Origin: Nectonema munidae
Lineage: Eukaryota; Nematomorpha; Nectonematoida; Nectonematidae
Length of the DNA: 64,000 nucleotides
Reading direction: 5' to 3'
Assembly (NCBI GenBank): GCA_030549495.1
Contig: JAUIRK010000106.1
Coordinates: 1,537,461 to 1,601,460 of the forward strand
Shown: positions 10,981-22,567 of the stretch, piece by piece
How positions within the stretch are numbered: the first letter of the stretch is position 1
Layout: each line of letters begins with the position of its first letter
The notes under the pieces: model-generated
Told to the model about the DNA's origin: nothing
Database searches by the model: none
The model's input: only the letters and a program-made list of their open reading frames with translations
Translations under genes and position numbers: made by a program

Positions 10981-12055
10981 ATGTCGAACAAATTAAAAAG
11001 AACATTGAAGGAAGAAAATAGAGCCTTTTGATGAATGGGAATTACAATATTTTGTATCAAATAATGGTAAAATGTAATGCTTGCTATTTTAAACAGTAAT
11101 TTCAACAGTAAAGAAATACAATGCAAATCAGCATTATTATACTAATAAGGACAATAAATACGCGAAATTAGAAGGTGAGTCTCGAACTATTGCATTTAAA
11201 AAGTTAAAAGAGGGAAAACAAAAGCTATTTTTTTATAAAGTGATACATCCAGAAAAAGATAGGACTGAGGCCAATTTCAAAGTTACATTTTTGCTTGGAA
11301 AAAAGGTAAGCCTTTTAGCGATGCAGAGTTAATAAAGGGGATGCTTATATCCAGATAAGGTTAATAAATATAAAGATACACCTCTGTCAAAAAGAACTAT
11401 TACCGATCGTCAGCATGAATTTGCCCAAAACGTAACAGACTAGTTAACAAACATAATTCAAAAAGACACTACCTATTATTCTGTAGTTTTCGATGAATCA
11501 AGAGATGCAACTGATTTCTCACACGTATTGTATTTTGTTCGTGCTATAACTGCAGAATTTGATGTATATGAGAAATTGCTTGGTTTTTAGGGAGGACAAG
11601 GTGAATTGATGTTTTCAACGATTTCAAAGAGATTTCGTGAAAATGTCTAAATTTCGCATATAGTGAGCGTGTGCACAGATTCTCCTCTATGTATGACTGA
11701 AAAATGAAGGATTCGTTGCACATCTCAAATAAGAACTTGTAAATAATAATGCTCTTATTTCCTATTGCATTTTACATCAACTAAATCTCTGTGCAAAATT
11801 TGTCATTCTCGATGACGCTTTGAAAAAAGTTGTGGGTATTGTAAACTTTATCCAAATTTGTCATTCTCGATGACGTTTTGAAAAAAGTTGTGGGTATTGT
11901 AAACTTTATCCGAGCAAATTCTATGAGGCATCGCCAGTTTCGATACATGCTCTTGCTCATGTTGGATGATGAGATCATCAGTGTAGATTTGCCTTAGCAT
12001 TGAAAAGTGCGCTGGTTATCACAAGGGCAAATCTTAATTAAAATTTTTGAATAAT
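10981..12055 (+). pseudogene. Dead hAT transposase (GTF2IRD2/ZBED5-like), copy A
   Basis: Begins MSNKLKRTLKEENRAF at 10981. Family blocks follow in shifting frames: LEGESRTIAFKKLKEGKQK, then TITDRQHEFAQNV, SVVFDESRDATDFSHVLYFV (the region of the first catalytic Asp in the family), NALISYCILHQLNLCAKFV, VVGIVNFIRANSMRHRQFRY and LHCKVRWLSQGQIL. Stops and frameshifts are frequent, and a 58-bp internal tandem duplication (11796-11911) breaks the frame further. The C-terminal third is absent; a non-LTR element begins at about 12047. Confidence 0.75.
11796..11911 (+). repeat. 58-bp tandem duplication, two units
   Basis: The units 11796-11853 and 11854-11911 differ at one visible base (gacgCttt versus gacgTttt). 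They duplicate the hAT segment coding for KFVILDDALKKVVGIVNFI. The homologous site in copy B has three units. Confidence 0.95.
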
Positions 12056-12909
12056 ATTTATGAATCGCTTAAGGATGTGAACAATAGTTTTACAGAGTCG
12101 CTTAAAAAGACACCTTCCTACGCATCTATAACCTCACAAAATGTCTCAGGTGAAATAAGTCACCTTTTGACCCATTCAAATAAAGTGATAATAAACAGTA
12201 AAACTTTCCTATTATATAAACTAAAAATCAAGCATTACAAAAAAACTAAAGATAATTCACTCATTCGTGAAACTCTAACAACTGAGTGCCTTACTAATCT
12301 AAAGAATTATCTTAACCAACAAGGCTTGAAATTCGAACATTTTAGAAGAGTCTTATCTTTTGTCTTAAAGGTATTGACAAGGCTCTTTCCATTGATGAAA
12401 TCAAAAATATAATTTTGAGTCAAAATAATATTAATTCAAAAGACATTTCCAATATCTTTAAATTTTCAAATTATAACGAAAAGTATTGTAAGGTTGGCAT
12501 TGAATTTACTCAAAAAATAGTGAAATCTATATTTTTAAATAAACATATCTTCGTTCATTGTAAGACTCATGATATGGAATTATTACGTAGCTTCGTTAAA
12601 ACTTGTGCAAAATGTAATAAATACAATCACTATCATAAAGATTGTAAGTCATCTAATTATATTTATAAATTTTGTGGTCTTGACAATGAATCAAATAAGT
12701 GTAATAAAAATAAAAATTATACTTCATTTTGGAAAAATTGTGAAGATAAAAAGCTAGATTTTAATCACTCTTGTAACTCTAAGAATTGCTATACTTTACT
12801 TAAATTGAAAGAGCATCGAGATTACTTGAACAAAAGCTATCTCACTTCTATAGTCAATAACCACAATTTGTACCGGACCTTGATTTTATACATATCTCTA
12901 ATGATTTAA
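12047..12909 (+). pseudogene. Non-LTR retrotransposon ORF1-like protein with zinc knuckles, copy A
   Basis: Two overlapping open stretches (12047-12412 and 12415-12909) form one protein through a frameshift near 12372; the bridging block reads GIDKALSIDEIKNIIL. The N-terminal half is Lys/Asn-rich. The C-terminal half carries Cys/His clusters in the order CAKCNKYNHYHKDC, then CGLDNESNKC, then WKNC...HSC, and KEHRDYL. This arrangement is typical of ORF1 proteins of CR1/Jockey/RTE-like non-LTR elements, which bind RNA. A start codon upstream of 12047 may be missing. Confidence 0.62.
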
Positions 12910-12929
12910 TTAACAATGAACTTTTAAAT

Positions 12930-13345
12930 ATAAATTGGGAAGACAATCATGTTAGGTCAACTGAAATCATCACGGACTCAGACATTGACATACAAATGAT
13001 TTTGCACTACCTTCTAATTTGAAACTTTTTCTTTTAAACATTTAGTCTCTAAAGATGAAGTTCACCCACCTTGAATTTTTCCTATAGGTATACATTCAAC
13101 CGGCTTATCTTTTGATGTTTTTATCCTACCTGGAATATGGCAATGTATAAATCTGTCAAGCATTCATATTCCAGGATTCAATGGGAAAAATAATATCATC
13201 TGTGACAATTTCAATATGAATTTGTTTTCAATTGAAACGAATGCTTGATTTTATTTCTTTACTTTGGCAACAAGGCTTAATTATGTGAACAACTTCTCTT
13301 GGTCACTTTATACGAAATCCATCATTACTAAAGTATTTCGTTTTT
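12930..13345 (+). pseudogene. Remnant of an apurinic-type endonuclease region, copy A
   Basis: Downstream of the ORF1-like gene, weak blocks in shifting frames resemble the start of a non-LTR ORF2. They include IHSTGLSFDVF followed by an ExW-like position, and ICDNFNMNLF, which resembles the GDFN motif of EEP endonucleases. The region is heavily mutated. No RT domain could be followed beyond 13345, so the element is truncated. Confidence 0.38.
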
Positions 13346-14260
13346 CGGGAATTTTTTAAGTTTAAAAAACACCTATCTTTAGACTCTATAAAATTGCAAT
13401 ATTATGCTTACATTTTCCTTCTTATTAAGTATACAAACCTTATCTCGGGCTCTTCTAACATCTCACTTCTTGATAAATTATATAAAACTCTTTAAATTTC
13501 ACATGTTTTTTTGTTACAAATCTGAATTATACATTTGTGAACTTAACGCTCTAATACAGTGCATCTTTTTCTATTATTGTACAACAAAGTATTCTCAGTT
13601 TTCAAAAATCTGCATTACAAATGAGAAACATCATTCTTACATTTTTTAGAATTAAATCTGGATCTACACTTCAAGTCACATATTTACAGAACAATAAATT
13701 CAATCAACTTCTTGAACAATAGTTTCGCCCTTTGGTTGCTACTATTTGTTCAAAAAATCTGTTACTTAAAAAATAAACTGTACTTAACACTATTATATAA
13801 TTCATTAATACTTACATAATCTGATAGAATCTTTTTCTTCACTCTAAATACCTAAAGCTCGTTTTAATATACTACTGTGGTATTTTGCATTTATTACTTT
13901 TAAATTTTCTATCATACTTATAAACCTTTATACACAACTTATTCCATATGACAATTATCTATAATCCTTACTTTTTTTACATCTGTGTTTCACTTTTATT
14001 TATTTATTTATTTTTCTTTTTCATTTTTTATTTCATTGCTATTTGATTTTTTTCGATTAATTAATCAGTAAAACATTTTCTTAATTTTTTTTCTTCCTAA
14101 ATCTTTCCTCTTCTTCCAAACCTACAAATCTTCTTGAATAATGAAGATAATCTTCCTGTAGAGTCGGAAACTTCAGAAACTATTAATTTTCTATTCATAT
14201 CTTTTTTTCACTACTATATGTCATAAGTGCAAAAATTTTTAATGAAATATACTACTACTA
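13346..14260. other. AT-rich stretch between the two retroelements
   Basis: It holds only short chance open frames, such as an 81-codon frame at 13404 with no recognisable motif. It may be decayed non-LTR sequence. Confidence 0.4.
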
Positions 14261-17200
14261 CTGTGTCCTTTTTCAAGAGAATAGGAGTAAAACTAGATGA
14301 AGAAGTCGAAGTAAGAATGAATTCTGTTGTGAGCTGGTCAGAAGAGAACCTGTAATCTGCTTAGTCGATTAGAAGTGTGGCTGGGTTTAGATGTGATCGA
14401 AGGGGATTTGATGGAGGTAACGAGTATTAGTCTTCAAAACTAACCGGAAGGATCATTGATAAAGGTTGGTACTAATCTGATTAGGAAAATTTTTCACTGG
14501 AGAGAAATGAAAGGTGCAAAGTGTGTGTATATAATGAACACTAAAATAATAATATAGCGTATATATTTATGTGTATGTTAGTGTATAAAGCATGTATATA
14601 TGCAAGTGTGTGAATAAATGTACATTGATTCGCCTTTTACGAAGTTCAGTATAACAATATCCCTATTCTTTTGCCGGGGATATACGGCGTTGTACATATG
14701 TATGTGTTTACAAGAAAAGTAATGGTATGTACGTTGTTGGAAAACACTGTGACCTATTAATGCAATTTTTCTGTTTCGTTGAATAGAATGACTCTAAAAA
14801 AGGGAATAGCGTTGGATCATTTGATTTGCACAATATACTAGTACTATCAAAATCAAACGAAAGATATATCTTATATATGTGCAACTAAATGAGAAGGATG
14901 TGAAGAACTCGAAAAGTCTTTTAATATGTTTTGTCTGTGGTTATAAATGCGTAAAGAGAGGGGATCGGTTGTCATGCCTATGTAGATTGATGGACATTTA
15001 GTACAATTTATTTGATATATCACATTTTTAGCTTTGTATTTATCATAAACCTCATATTAATTCTGCTTGAACACAATCTTCAGTTGATTTTCAGGTTTAA
15101 AAATTATAGACACATCATATTTGTCAAAAACTTCTTTTCGCTTATTGTAAACTTTTATGTTTGTGTCTATAGTAATTATAGGTTTATAAGATTTATCTAG
15201 ACCAAATTTTTAAAATATTTCTCTGATTGGAAAGAATTATTAACTATATCTGAAGATATTTTCAAAGCTCTATTGATTGAACTTGCAGGGTAAGCATTTT
15301 GTTTTAATACATAAACTATTTTAGCGGTTTCAGCCCTACAAGTTTCATCGTCATTTGTGATTGCCAAATTTTGATTAAACAAACTAATAGGGGTAGACAT
15401 TTTCTGGTTGTAAATATGATTGCTTGTGAAATGTAAATATCTAAAAGTATGTGTAGGTTTACGAAAAACTTTGAACTTAAAAATGTCATTTACTCTAATA
15501 ATTTTACAATCTAAAAACGCCATCGAATTATCATTCTCTACTTCTAAAGTGAATTTCAATCGTTCGTGGAATGAATTAAATTGTTCTCTCAGAGTTTCTA
15601 CCGGGTGAAAAAGGCATCAATAATAGGCAGTCGTCAACATACCTTACATAAAAATCTGGTTGAATTGGGGAACTAAGGAAATTAGAATTTTCGCATTGTT
15701 CTAAAACAATATTGGCAATAGGTACACTGCAAGGATTTTCCATTGCAGTACCTTCTACTTGGTGATAAATTTCCTTCGTAAAAGTAAAATAATTATTCTT
15801 AAAGATTACTTAGATAAGTGACAAAATATCATTTTTAGTTAGCTTAGTGTGTTTTAACAAAGTGTCCTCATCATCCAAAAGATTATCTAACGAGGACATA
15901 GCGGGATCTAAAGGTATGCTAGTGAAAAAGGATTGTGCATCCAAACTTACCAAAACCTTGTTCATATCATGTCAAAATTTCTTAAACCGATTAATAAAAT
16001 CACGAGTGTTTTCAACAGCGTACCCTTTTTTGTTAACAATATATTTGATAAATACTTAGATATGTTATAAATTGGGCTATTACAATAGCTTAAAATAGGT
16101 CGGAGAGTGGTACCAAGTTTATGTATCTTAGCGAGGCCATATATGTGTGGATAATAAAAAAATTGGAATGAAAAGGTTCATATTCTTTTTATGAAATTTT
16201 ATTACTTTTGTGGAGCTTGAACACCAAGGCATTGAATTTCTTTTCTGTAGTGGATAAAGGGTTCGCATTTCTTCTACTAACCTTTCTATACGAAGTTTTG
16301 TCATTTAACAGATTGCCCATTTTTTCTATATAATCATCTTTATTCAAAACTACGATACAATTGCCTTTGTCAGCGAGTGTAACATGTAGAGATGGGTCAT
16401 TTTTCAACTTTTTTAAAGATTTTGCTTCATTCATGCTAATGTTTAAATAAAAGTAAGGGATGTCTTTCAGAATCCTCACTATTTCATAACTCATCACTTC
16501 TTTGTCCATTTCTTCATAATTATTAATATTTCCTTCAACTTGGGCCAAAAATTTCTTTTTATCGAAGTTCTTGTTACAAATATTGTATTTTAGACAATAC
16601 TTTAAAACATTTTCTTCATCTTTGGACAGTTTTTTTCTTGAGATCATTTGAACTTTTGTCATCAGCCTGGAGCGTTAACTTGAAAGTGTATAGAGTTTTT
16701 CTTATCTAAGAGATATTGTCTTTTATCATGTATTCTTGAGTTAAGTCGTTCAAGGATATTATGAGATAATGTAGAAGTAAGTGTATCTTTTGTAGAATGG
16801 AGCTTGGAAAAGGAATGCTGGAGTTGAGAATAAAGTCTTTCTAAACGTTTCCTCTTACATTTCCAGATAAAATTTATGTATAACTTGTGAAATTCAGGAT
16901 GGAAAAAGGTTTTATTCTTAATTTTGATCTCTTTAGGAAACAATTTTCTGTATAATGATATTATAAAATTTGATCAAGGACTTTAAACTAGAAATCTTTA
17001 AAATAGTTTTTTCGTATAACCTTGAAATTTTTAGCACATCCATGCCATACTCAAGATCGATAATAAAAAAATGTAAGTTGGGTGATTCATTTGTACTATA
17101 TAATTGTATATAAAACGGAAAAAGGAATCAAAATTTATTGAAAAAAAATTTTCAAATATTTTCGAACACAACTGTGTCCTTTTTCAAAAGAATAGGAATA

Positions 17201-17268
17201 AAACTAAATGAAGAAGTCGAAGTAAGAATGAAGTCTGTTCTGAGCTGGTCGGAAGAGAACCTGTAATC
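14261..17268 (-). mobile_element. Penelope-like element with flanking direct repeats, copy A
   Basis: A ~97-bp direct repeat lies at 14261-14358 and 17172-17268 (ctgtgtcctttttcaa...gaagagaacctgtaatc). Between them, on the minus strand, lie Penelope-type RT and GIY-YIG coding remnants. Penelope-like elements often carry such direct terminal repeats (pLTRs), so I take these repeats as the element limits. Copy B of the big repeat has the same arrangement at 60717-63724. Confidence 0.78.
14875..16943 (-). pseudogene. Penelope-like RT plus GIY-YIG polyprotein, copy A
   Basis: Minus-strand blocks in order: an N-terminal basic region (16943-16662); the 157-codon stretch 16662-16189 with LADKGNCIVVLNKDDYIEKM; then IYGLAKIHKLGT and LRPILSYCNSPIYNISKYL (16130-16040), SLDAQSFFTSIPLD, YVRYVDDCLLL (the RT catalytic YVDD) near 15640, and FRKPTHTFRYLHFTSNH near 15430. 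Downstream, past a frameshift at about 15200 and one stop, NVIYQINCTKCPSIYIGM near 15000 is the GIY-YIG endonuclease core. Several frameshifts (16189-15605, an extra G near 15605, 15200) make it non-coding. The order RT then GIY-YIG is diagnostic for the family. Confidence 0.85.
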
Positions 17269-17501
17269 GGAATGATAAATAATTATATCTTTATATTTAA
17301 AATATAAAGTTTTAAATTCTTTATAATTTAATTTGAAATTAATAATTTATTTTAGATTTATGCTGAGAATAATTGTTCTACGTACTTATCTCACCCGCAA
17401 AAACTATATGTAATGTTTTCCGATTGATCATGTAAGCGGCTCATAGCCTTTCATTTTTCTTTACATCAATTTAGAAATGATTCCTTTCTATATGTATTCA
17501 C

Positions 17502-17855
17502 CAGGGCCGCACATCCGGGGAGTGAGAGGGGCGACGACTGCCCCCTCCTCAATGTCTTTCCGGGAAGAAAGGGGGGGGGGATGGGTGAAAATCCTATTTG
17601 CACCACAATAAATTTGGGGTTTTTAAACTAGTTTATATGCGTTATGTAAATTTAATTAAAATATTTTAGCTAAAAGTATAATTTTAAAATTTCAATTTTG
17701 GAAAAAAATGTAGTCTTCTAAATTCACGTATGCGCTGTATACACTCTATTTTAAAAGATTGCTGAATATTTGGTCTCCCGCGGTATTTTCAGAAAAGTAA
17801 TTTTGAAAATTGAAAAAAAAATCGCACTTAATAATATTGAGGATGGGCGCCCCTG
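17502..17855. mobile_element. hAT MITE with perfect target duplication
   Basis: GTATTCAC is directly repeated at 17494-17501 and 17856-17863. The termini CAGGGCCGCACATCC and GGATGGGCGCCCCTG are inverted. The 354-bp element has no coding capacity. The same terminal motif occurs at 30046, 31196 and 31485, and the window's right end enters the copy-B version. Confidence 0.88.
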
Positions 17856-17869
17856 GTATTCACATATGA

Positions 17870-19840
17870 ATTTTACTTATATTCGCTTACTAAATAGTAT
17901 AATCTCACAATTGTCCTGTTTCTCTTTATTTGTGGAATAAATTTTTCTTCTTAAAAAATTAACGAAATAAATAAAAAATTTGAAAAAAAATCCTGAAACC
18001 ATAAAGTTTTGAACTTTCTACATTCATTTAAAACCATTTAATACTCTAATTTGGTATAGCTTTACGCAAAGACTATAAATCTATAGTTAAAATTAACATA
18101 ACATAACATGTATTTTTTGTGCAATCTATTTCAAAGTCTACGGACTCAGACTTTGGTTATCATAATCGCTGAATATGCTTTTATACGCAAATTATAATTG
18201 TTAATAAAATATATTTCTTCTTTTAGTATTATATAAAATTAAAAAATTAATCAGTAATGGGACATATTTAATTCTAAAAATTTTAAAGATAAGTTTAAAT
18301 TTAAAATTTCTTTTCTTAACACTTTTTTGTTCTATAAATATATGTCGTAAACTTTAATGATTTTCATTTATAATAAAAAATGATCTAAGTTAATATAAAA
18401 CCTGCAAATATACTTTGAGATTGTTTAATAGTAAGGGTTTTTTATTAAATTAATTTTGAAACTATTTTTTTTAAATATTGTGTTTACAAATAATTCAAGG
18501 GTATTATTAACGCGTTTTATCAACCTTGAGTTTGCCCTTGCTTTAGTTGGTTTGAAAAGTTTGTGATTAACTTCTCTAATTCTTCTATTTGATTTTGTAT
18601 TATGTTAAAGCAAGGGGTAGTTTGTAGTTATTTTTAACTGTTTAACGATTTTCCTTATGGCACTATTTTCAGTGATAAGATTTTTACTTATTTACTGAAT
18701 ATTTTTCACTTCTAATTATAAATTAATATCTAATTTTTATGTATTATATGTAGTCATATTGTATACCTTGTCATTAAAAACAGCGTAAATCTATATTATT
18801 ATTTTCAAAATTAGTTAGTTTTTTAGTTGATAAAATATTTTTTTAAAGCAATTTTAATTTCTCAGATAAGTGACAGTCAACTCTAGGCAGAAATTTGAAC
18901 TATAGGAGTACATGGTTCAAAAAAATTTATATATCATAAAACGATATAAATTGTTTTTTTTCTTAAGGGCGATGGGGGAACAGAAATTTTATTAGTTAGT
19001 AAATTGAGTTTCTCAAAGATAAAGATTTCAATAAAATTAGTGCTCTAGTATAGAATCATTTTTTTAATGGTTTGTACAAAATTTCACTTTTGAATTGAAG
19101 CATAACCTTGATTAAAGAAAATCTAATAGACTGCAAGGACTAACAGTTCCTTTCTTTTTAAAATTTTTCTAAGTGACAATCAGGGACGATCAAAAGATGA
19201 TCTAAAAAGGTATGTTAAATTGACTTTATATTTTTAACAATTACCTCTTTTTTATTCACTAACTTCTGATTTATAATAAAAAAACTATGTAGGACAAATT
19301 ATTAATCCTTAAAATTTAGTCCTTCGTGAGTAAACTTTTTGAATTTAATTAAAATTTTATATTCTTAAAATTTATTTGGAAAAGAAGTGCAGATAAATAA
19401 AATAACAGTTAATATTTTTTAAACTTACCTAAAACAGTGTCCTAAGAAATTAAAATAACCTGCTTTAAAATACAAAATTCCATTTAAGAAAAAAGAAGAT
19501 TAGTCTTTAAAATTCAGGTCCTCAAAGGCTTAATCTGACATAAGAATTTTAGATAGGACACCTTTTTAAGACTATATTACTATCCACCCCTGCCTTAAAG
19601 AATGTAGAATTGCTATGCAGAACGTTTACCATTTTGCCCTAGCGTTACCATGCTTAAACAAAGACTTTAGAGTTTATTTTTTCCTCATTACCTTAGTTTG
19701 CCCTTTTGGTAAACTGTCTATTCTCGTACTGAAACATTTCGTTCTCCATACTTCGCTATATGCCATTTCTTCGTGCAACAATTCGCTCAAATCAAAATTC
19801 AAAGGCTAATTTTGAAGACTCATCGTCCACTAAAAGAGGC
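17870..19840. other. AT-rich DNA, no gene recognised
   Basis: No coding or terminal-repeat signal could be supported. Short motifs of the type gtccttcgtgagtaaac recur (19320 and about 20630) around the mariner and could be part of its ends. Confidence 0.4.
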
Positions 19841-19844
19841 GACT

Positions 19845-20610
19845 TTAATTTCTTTTGACAACCTTGCCACACTTGTCCTCATAATTGGTATAAAATTTTA
19901 TTAGCCTATTTTTTAAATAAAAAATATTGGCTAATTTTTTACAATACAAGTAAAGTCTAGCGTTATCGTGTTTGAGAATGACTCCTTTTCTGTTCACTAA
20001 AGCAGGACATTTTTCACGCAACGATGCATTCAGACGTTCGAGTTGCTGACAAAGATAAGCAGTCACGGATTTCCCTGTTCCAATAATTCAAAGTGAACCA
20101 TGACTTTTTGATTCCACTAAACACACAACATTACCTTCTTTTGGTGCAGTTCAGATTTGGGGATTGTTATAGGAGTTTCTTTTTTTGAAAGCCATTGTTT
20201 CTTTCTTTTATTGGCGTTAAAAACAATCCATTTTTCATCTCCAGTGATAATACGATCAAGGAAAGGCGTTTTTTCATTCCTTAAGAGAAGATTATTGCTG
20301 ATTGTTGTCCTCATTGCTTTGTTGCCTAGAGAGAGTTCACGAGGAACCCAAAGACCTTCTCTATAAATTTTTCCAAGCTTTTTCAGATGCTCCCGAACAG
20401 TAGGCCAATGTGCATCGAGTCTCTGGGATAATGTCCTGATTATTTGCCGAGGATCCTCTTCCACTGCAACTTTCAAAAGTTCGCCATCCAAAAGACTGGG
20501 TCTCCTCTCTCTATCTAGGCTCACTAGTAAGGTCAAAATTGCCTCCTTTAAATTTTGAAAACCATCTACGGAATTTTCTAAGACACATCTTCTGGAATTA
20601 TGGCGTTAAT
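19845..20610 (-). pseudogene. mariner transposase (SETMAR-like), broken
   Basis: Minus-strand blocks: RKFRRWFSKFKGGNFDLTS (helix-turn-helix end, about 20600-20545), a frameshift, then RRPSLLDGELL, VEEDPRQIIRTLSQRL, GLWVPRELS and LDRIITGDEKWIVFNA (first catalytic Asp). Next come PKSELHQKKVMLCVWW, another frameshift near 20090, CPALVNRKGVILKHDNAR (second Asp) and a tail. The part that should hold the third Asp (PYSPDL..DY) is deleted directly after HDNAR. The closest relatives I recognise are Hsmar1/SETMAR-type mariners. Confidence 0.85.
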
Positions 20611-20910
20611 GATGGTTCACTTTGAAACCTTGGTCCTTCATGAGCAAAAGATGTTTTTAAACTAAAAAAAAGTAGATTTATCTAAATAGAAAGTTTACCT
20701 AAGGATCAGGTAATTGATTTGACCTTGAAAACTGCTATATGCACTTAGTCTGATATTTTAAAGTTTGGTTTAAAAAAGAGGACAGTATTTTTCGGTATCC
20801 CCAATAAGTTCCACTCATCCAACCTTATTATATATGTATTTTTTGAATTATTCTCTGTCTAATATCACGTTTATTATATCATAAATCTAATAAAAATTGC
20901 TGAATATAAT

Positions 20911-21092
20911 CAGTGCCAGATTAACATAGTAGCAGATGTAGCAGCTGCTACAGGCCCTGCGCTTTACAAGGGCCCGCGTTTAGTCGGAATTTTTTTTTTT
21001 TGACTTTTTGTAATATCAAACAAACTTCCTGACTATCATTTGTAAATTTAATTGATCTGCTACATGCCCCGCACTTGGTAGATCCGGCACTG
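20911..21092. mobile_element. 182-bp hAT MITE with perfect target duplication
   Basis: AATATAAT occurs at 20903-20910 and 21093-21100. The termini CAGTGCCAGAT and GATCCGGCACTG are inverted with one mismatch. A T-run and a GGGCCCGCG block lie inside; there is no ORF. Confidence 0.88.
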
Positions 21093-21264
21093 AATATAAT
21101 ATATATATATATGAGGTAAGTATATACTTAGAAATTTAATATACAGTATAAACCGGTTGTAATAATCACGGTTAATGGTATCAGTTGTTTTTTTATCTAA
21201 ATTTTGTATGAGTGAATTCCCTACTAAATGCTCAAATAAACATTCTGTTGTTATAATCATTTCT

Positions 21265-21294
21265 ATTATTATTATTATCATCATCATCATCATC
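21265..21294. repeat. (ATT)n(ATC)n microsatellite
   Basis: A run of ATT triplets passes directly into ATC triplets. It creates the Met/Ile-rich antisense open frame seen here, which is not a gene. Confidence 0.9.
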
Positions 21295-21644
21295 AAAAAG
21301 GTAAATATAAGAATATTAAAGATTTCTTAAATGTATAAATAAATCTGTTTTTTGTAATTTTATTTTGCATTTTTTACTACAAAATAAAAAAATATTTCTA
21401 TTCTATGCAATCTTAATTTTGAAATTGCTTTTTAGATTTATTTTAATAAGCCTGCAAATTCACGTTTTATCAAAACCCATAACATTAATGCAGAAGCAGT
21501 TAACCGTCCTTAATAACTCTTATTAATTATGGTACTAAAAAGTCAAATTATTTTAATATGTAATTTTTTCTATCTTTGTTTCCTCCTAAATTTTTTATCG
21601 CCCCTTCTAATAATAAAAGCTGACTACGCCTCTGCCGTTTTAGG

Positions 21645-21973
21645 TAGAGATATATCGCATATCCGCAAAAAATTTACATCCTCTTAATATCCTCTTAACA
21701 TCCTAATCATCCCAACATTTAATTTTCAACATCCATATCCACAATTTTCAAACATTTTTCTTTTTTTCTATATAAAGCAAAGTTTTTTTCGGAATTTTTG
21801 AATTTTTACTTTCTCCAAAATGTTTATAAGTATTTCTTTATGATAACACATATATACATTGATCTCTCTCTAAATTTTTAATAAGTATAATACTTGTGTT
21901 TAACAATTATAATATCCATATCTGCTAAAAGAATATCCGCGGATACAAAAAATTTCACATCCGATACTCTCTA
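21645..21973. mobile_element. 329-bp hAT MITE with perfect target duplication
   Basis: GTTTTAGG at 21637-21644 and 21974-21981 flanks inverted ends TAGAGATATATCGCATATCC and GGATAC...ATCCGATACTCTCTA. Subterminal blocks (TATCCGC, AAATTTTTTG) are palindromically arranged. It is the same family as 10404-10679. Confidence 0.87.
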
Positions 21974-21981
21974 GTTTTAGG

Positions 21982-22090
21982 CCCACAGTAATGAAGACCA
22001 TTCGTTTGGTATTTTTCAATTTATTTTTTTATATTTAAACGGGCGATTTACATTTCTTGAGACACTAGTATCACACTGGTCTCCAAAGGG
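21982..22090. mobile_element. TTAA-type (piggyBac-like) MITE, decayed copy
   Basis: Internal sequence ttcttgagacactagtatcac, tggtctccaaaggg and the initial CCC...gaagacc match the MITE family at 41344, 45201 and 42363. The flanks have lost a clean TTAA. Confidence 0.5.
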
Positions 22091-22399
22091 TCAAGAAGCG
22101 TAAAGATTTATCTCTTCCAAAATAAAAAAGAATTTTATGATAAGTTGTCGAAAATAAGCCCAATCAGTACTACATTTCAATAAAATTTATGAAGCTTCTA
22201 TTAATGGTATCGGTTATACAATCTCATAATTTAGTTCTTTTACTAGCCACCACGATAATTGAGCCCAAGACTATTGGGTCCGACTGTTTAAATCGATAAT
22301 CGGAGATCCTTCCCTGTGTGCCATTTTGTAGTGAGCTAAAATGATTTAATTCATTTTTTATATTTCTTCATACCAGAGATAAAATGGTACTTCAAAAAC

Positions 22400-22545
22400 C
22401 AAACTGTTTTTATCACAAATACACGTTTTACGGCAAAATTGTCTTGCTGCGATTTTTCCTATTAGGCGAAATTTCCCGAGGCGAGTTTTCCTACGGTAAA
22501 CTTGTTTACGGCGAATTTTCCGGTCACTATCCTTATTAAAGACTA
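22400..22545. repeat. Short repeats of a (g)gcgaattttcc motif
   Basis: Variants of acggcaaaattg, ggcgaaatttccc, ggcgagttttcc and ggcgaattttcc follow each other at roughly 20-25-bp spacing. They probably belong to a MITE end. The extent is uncertain. Confidence 0.45.
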
Positions 22546-22567
22546 ACGTGATGACATTCGCATGCAT

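Larger units (their letters stand above)
10557..17544 (+). repeat. ~7-kb composite repeat, copy A
   Basis: This segment is nearly identical, base for base, to 56936-64000. The offset is 46,379 at the left edge and 46,456 at the last comparable base, so copy B is 77 bp longer net, and one extra 58-bp unit in copy B explains most of this. It contains, in order, a dead hAT gene, a dead non-LTR element and a Penelope-like element. Copy A continues to the right into a hAT MITE at 17502, and copy B reaches the same MITE at the window end. Several elements lie in the same order in both copies, so this is a segmental duplication or a larger composite mobile unit and not independent insertions. Confidence 0.93.

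Noticed and set aside
11781..11978. 65-codon minus-strand frame (and its copy at 58246)
   Set aside because: It arises from the 58-bp tandem repeats on the strand opposite to the hAT coding blocks.
14261..14358. Hammerhead ribozyme in the Penelope-like direct repeats
   Set aside because: Penelope-like pLTRs often carry one, but I could not see the CUGAUGA...GAAA core on either strand.
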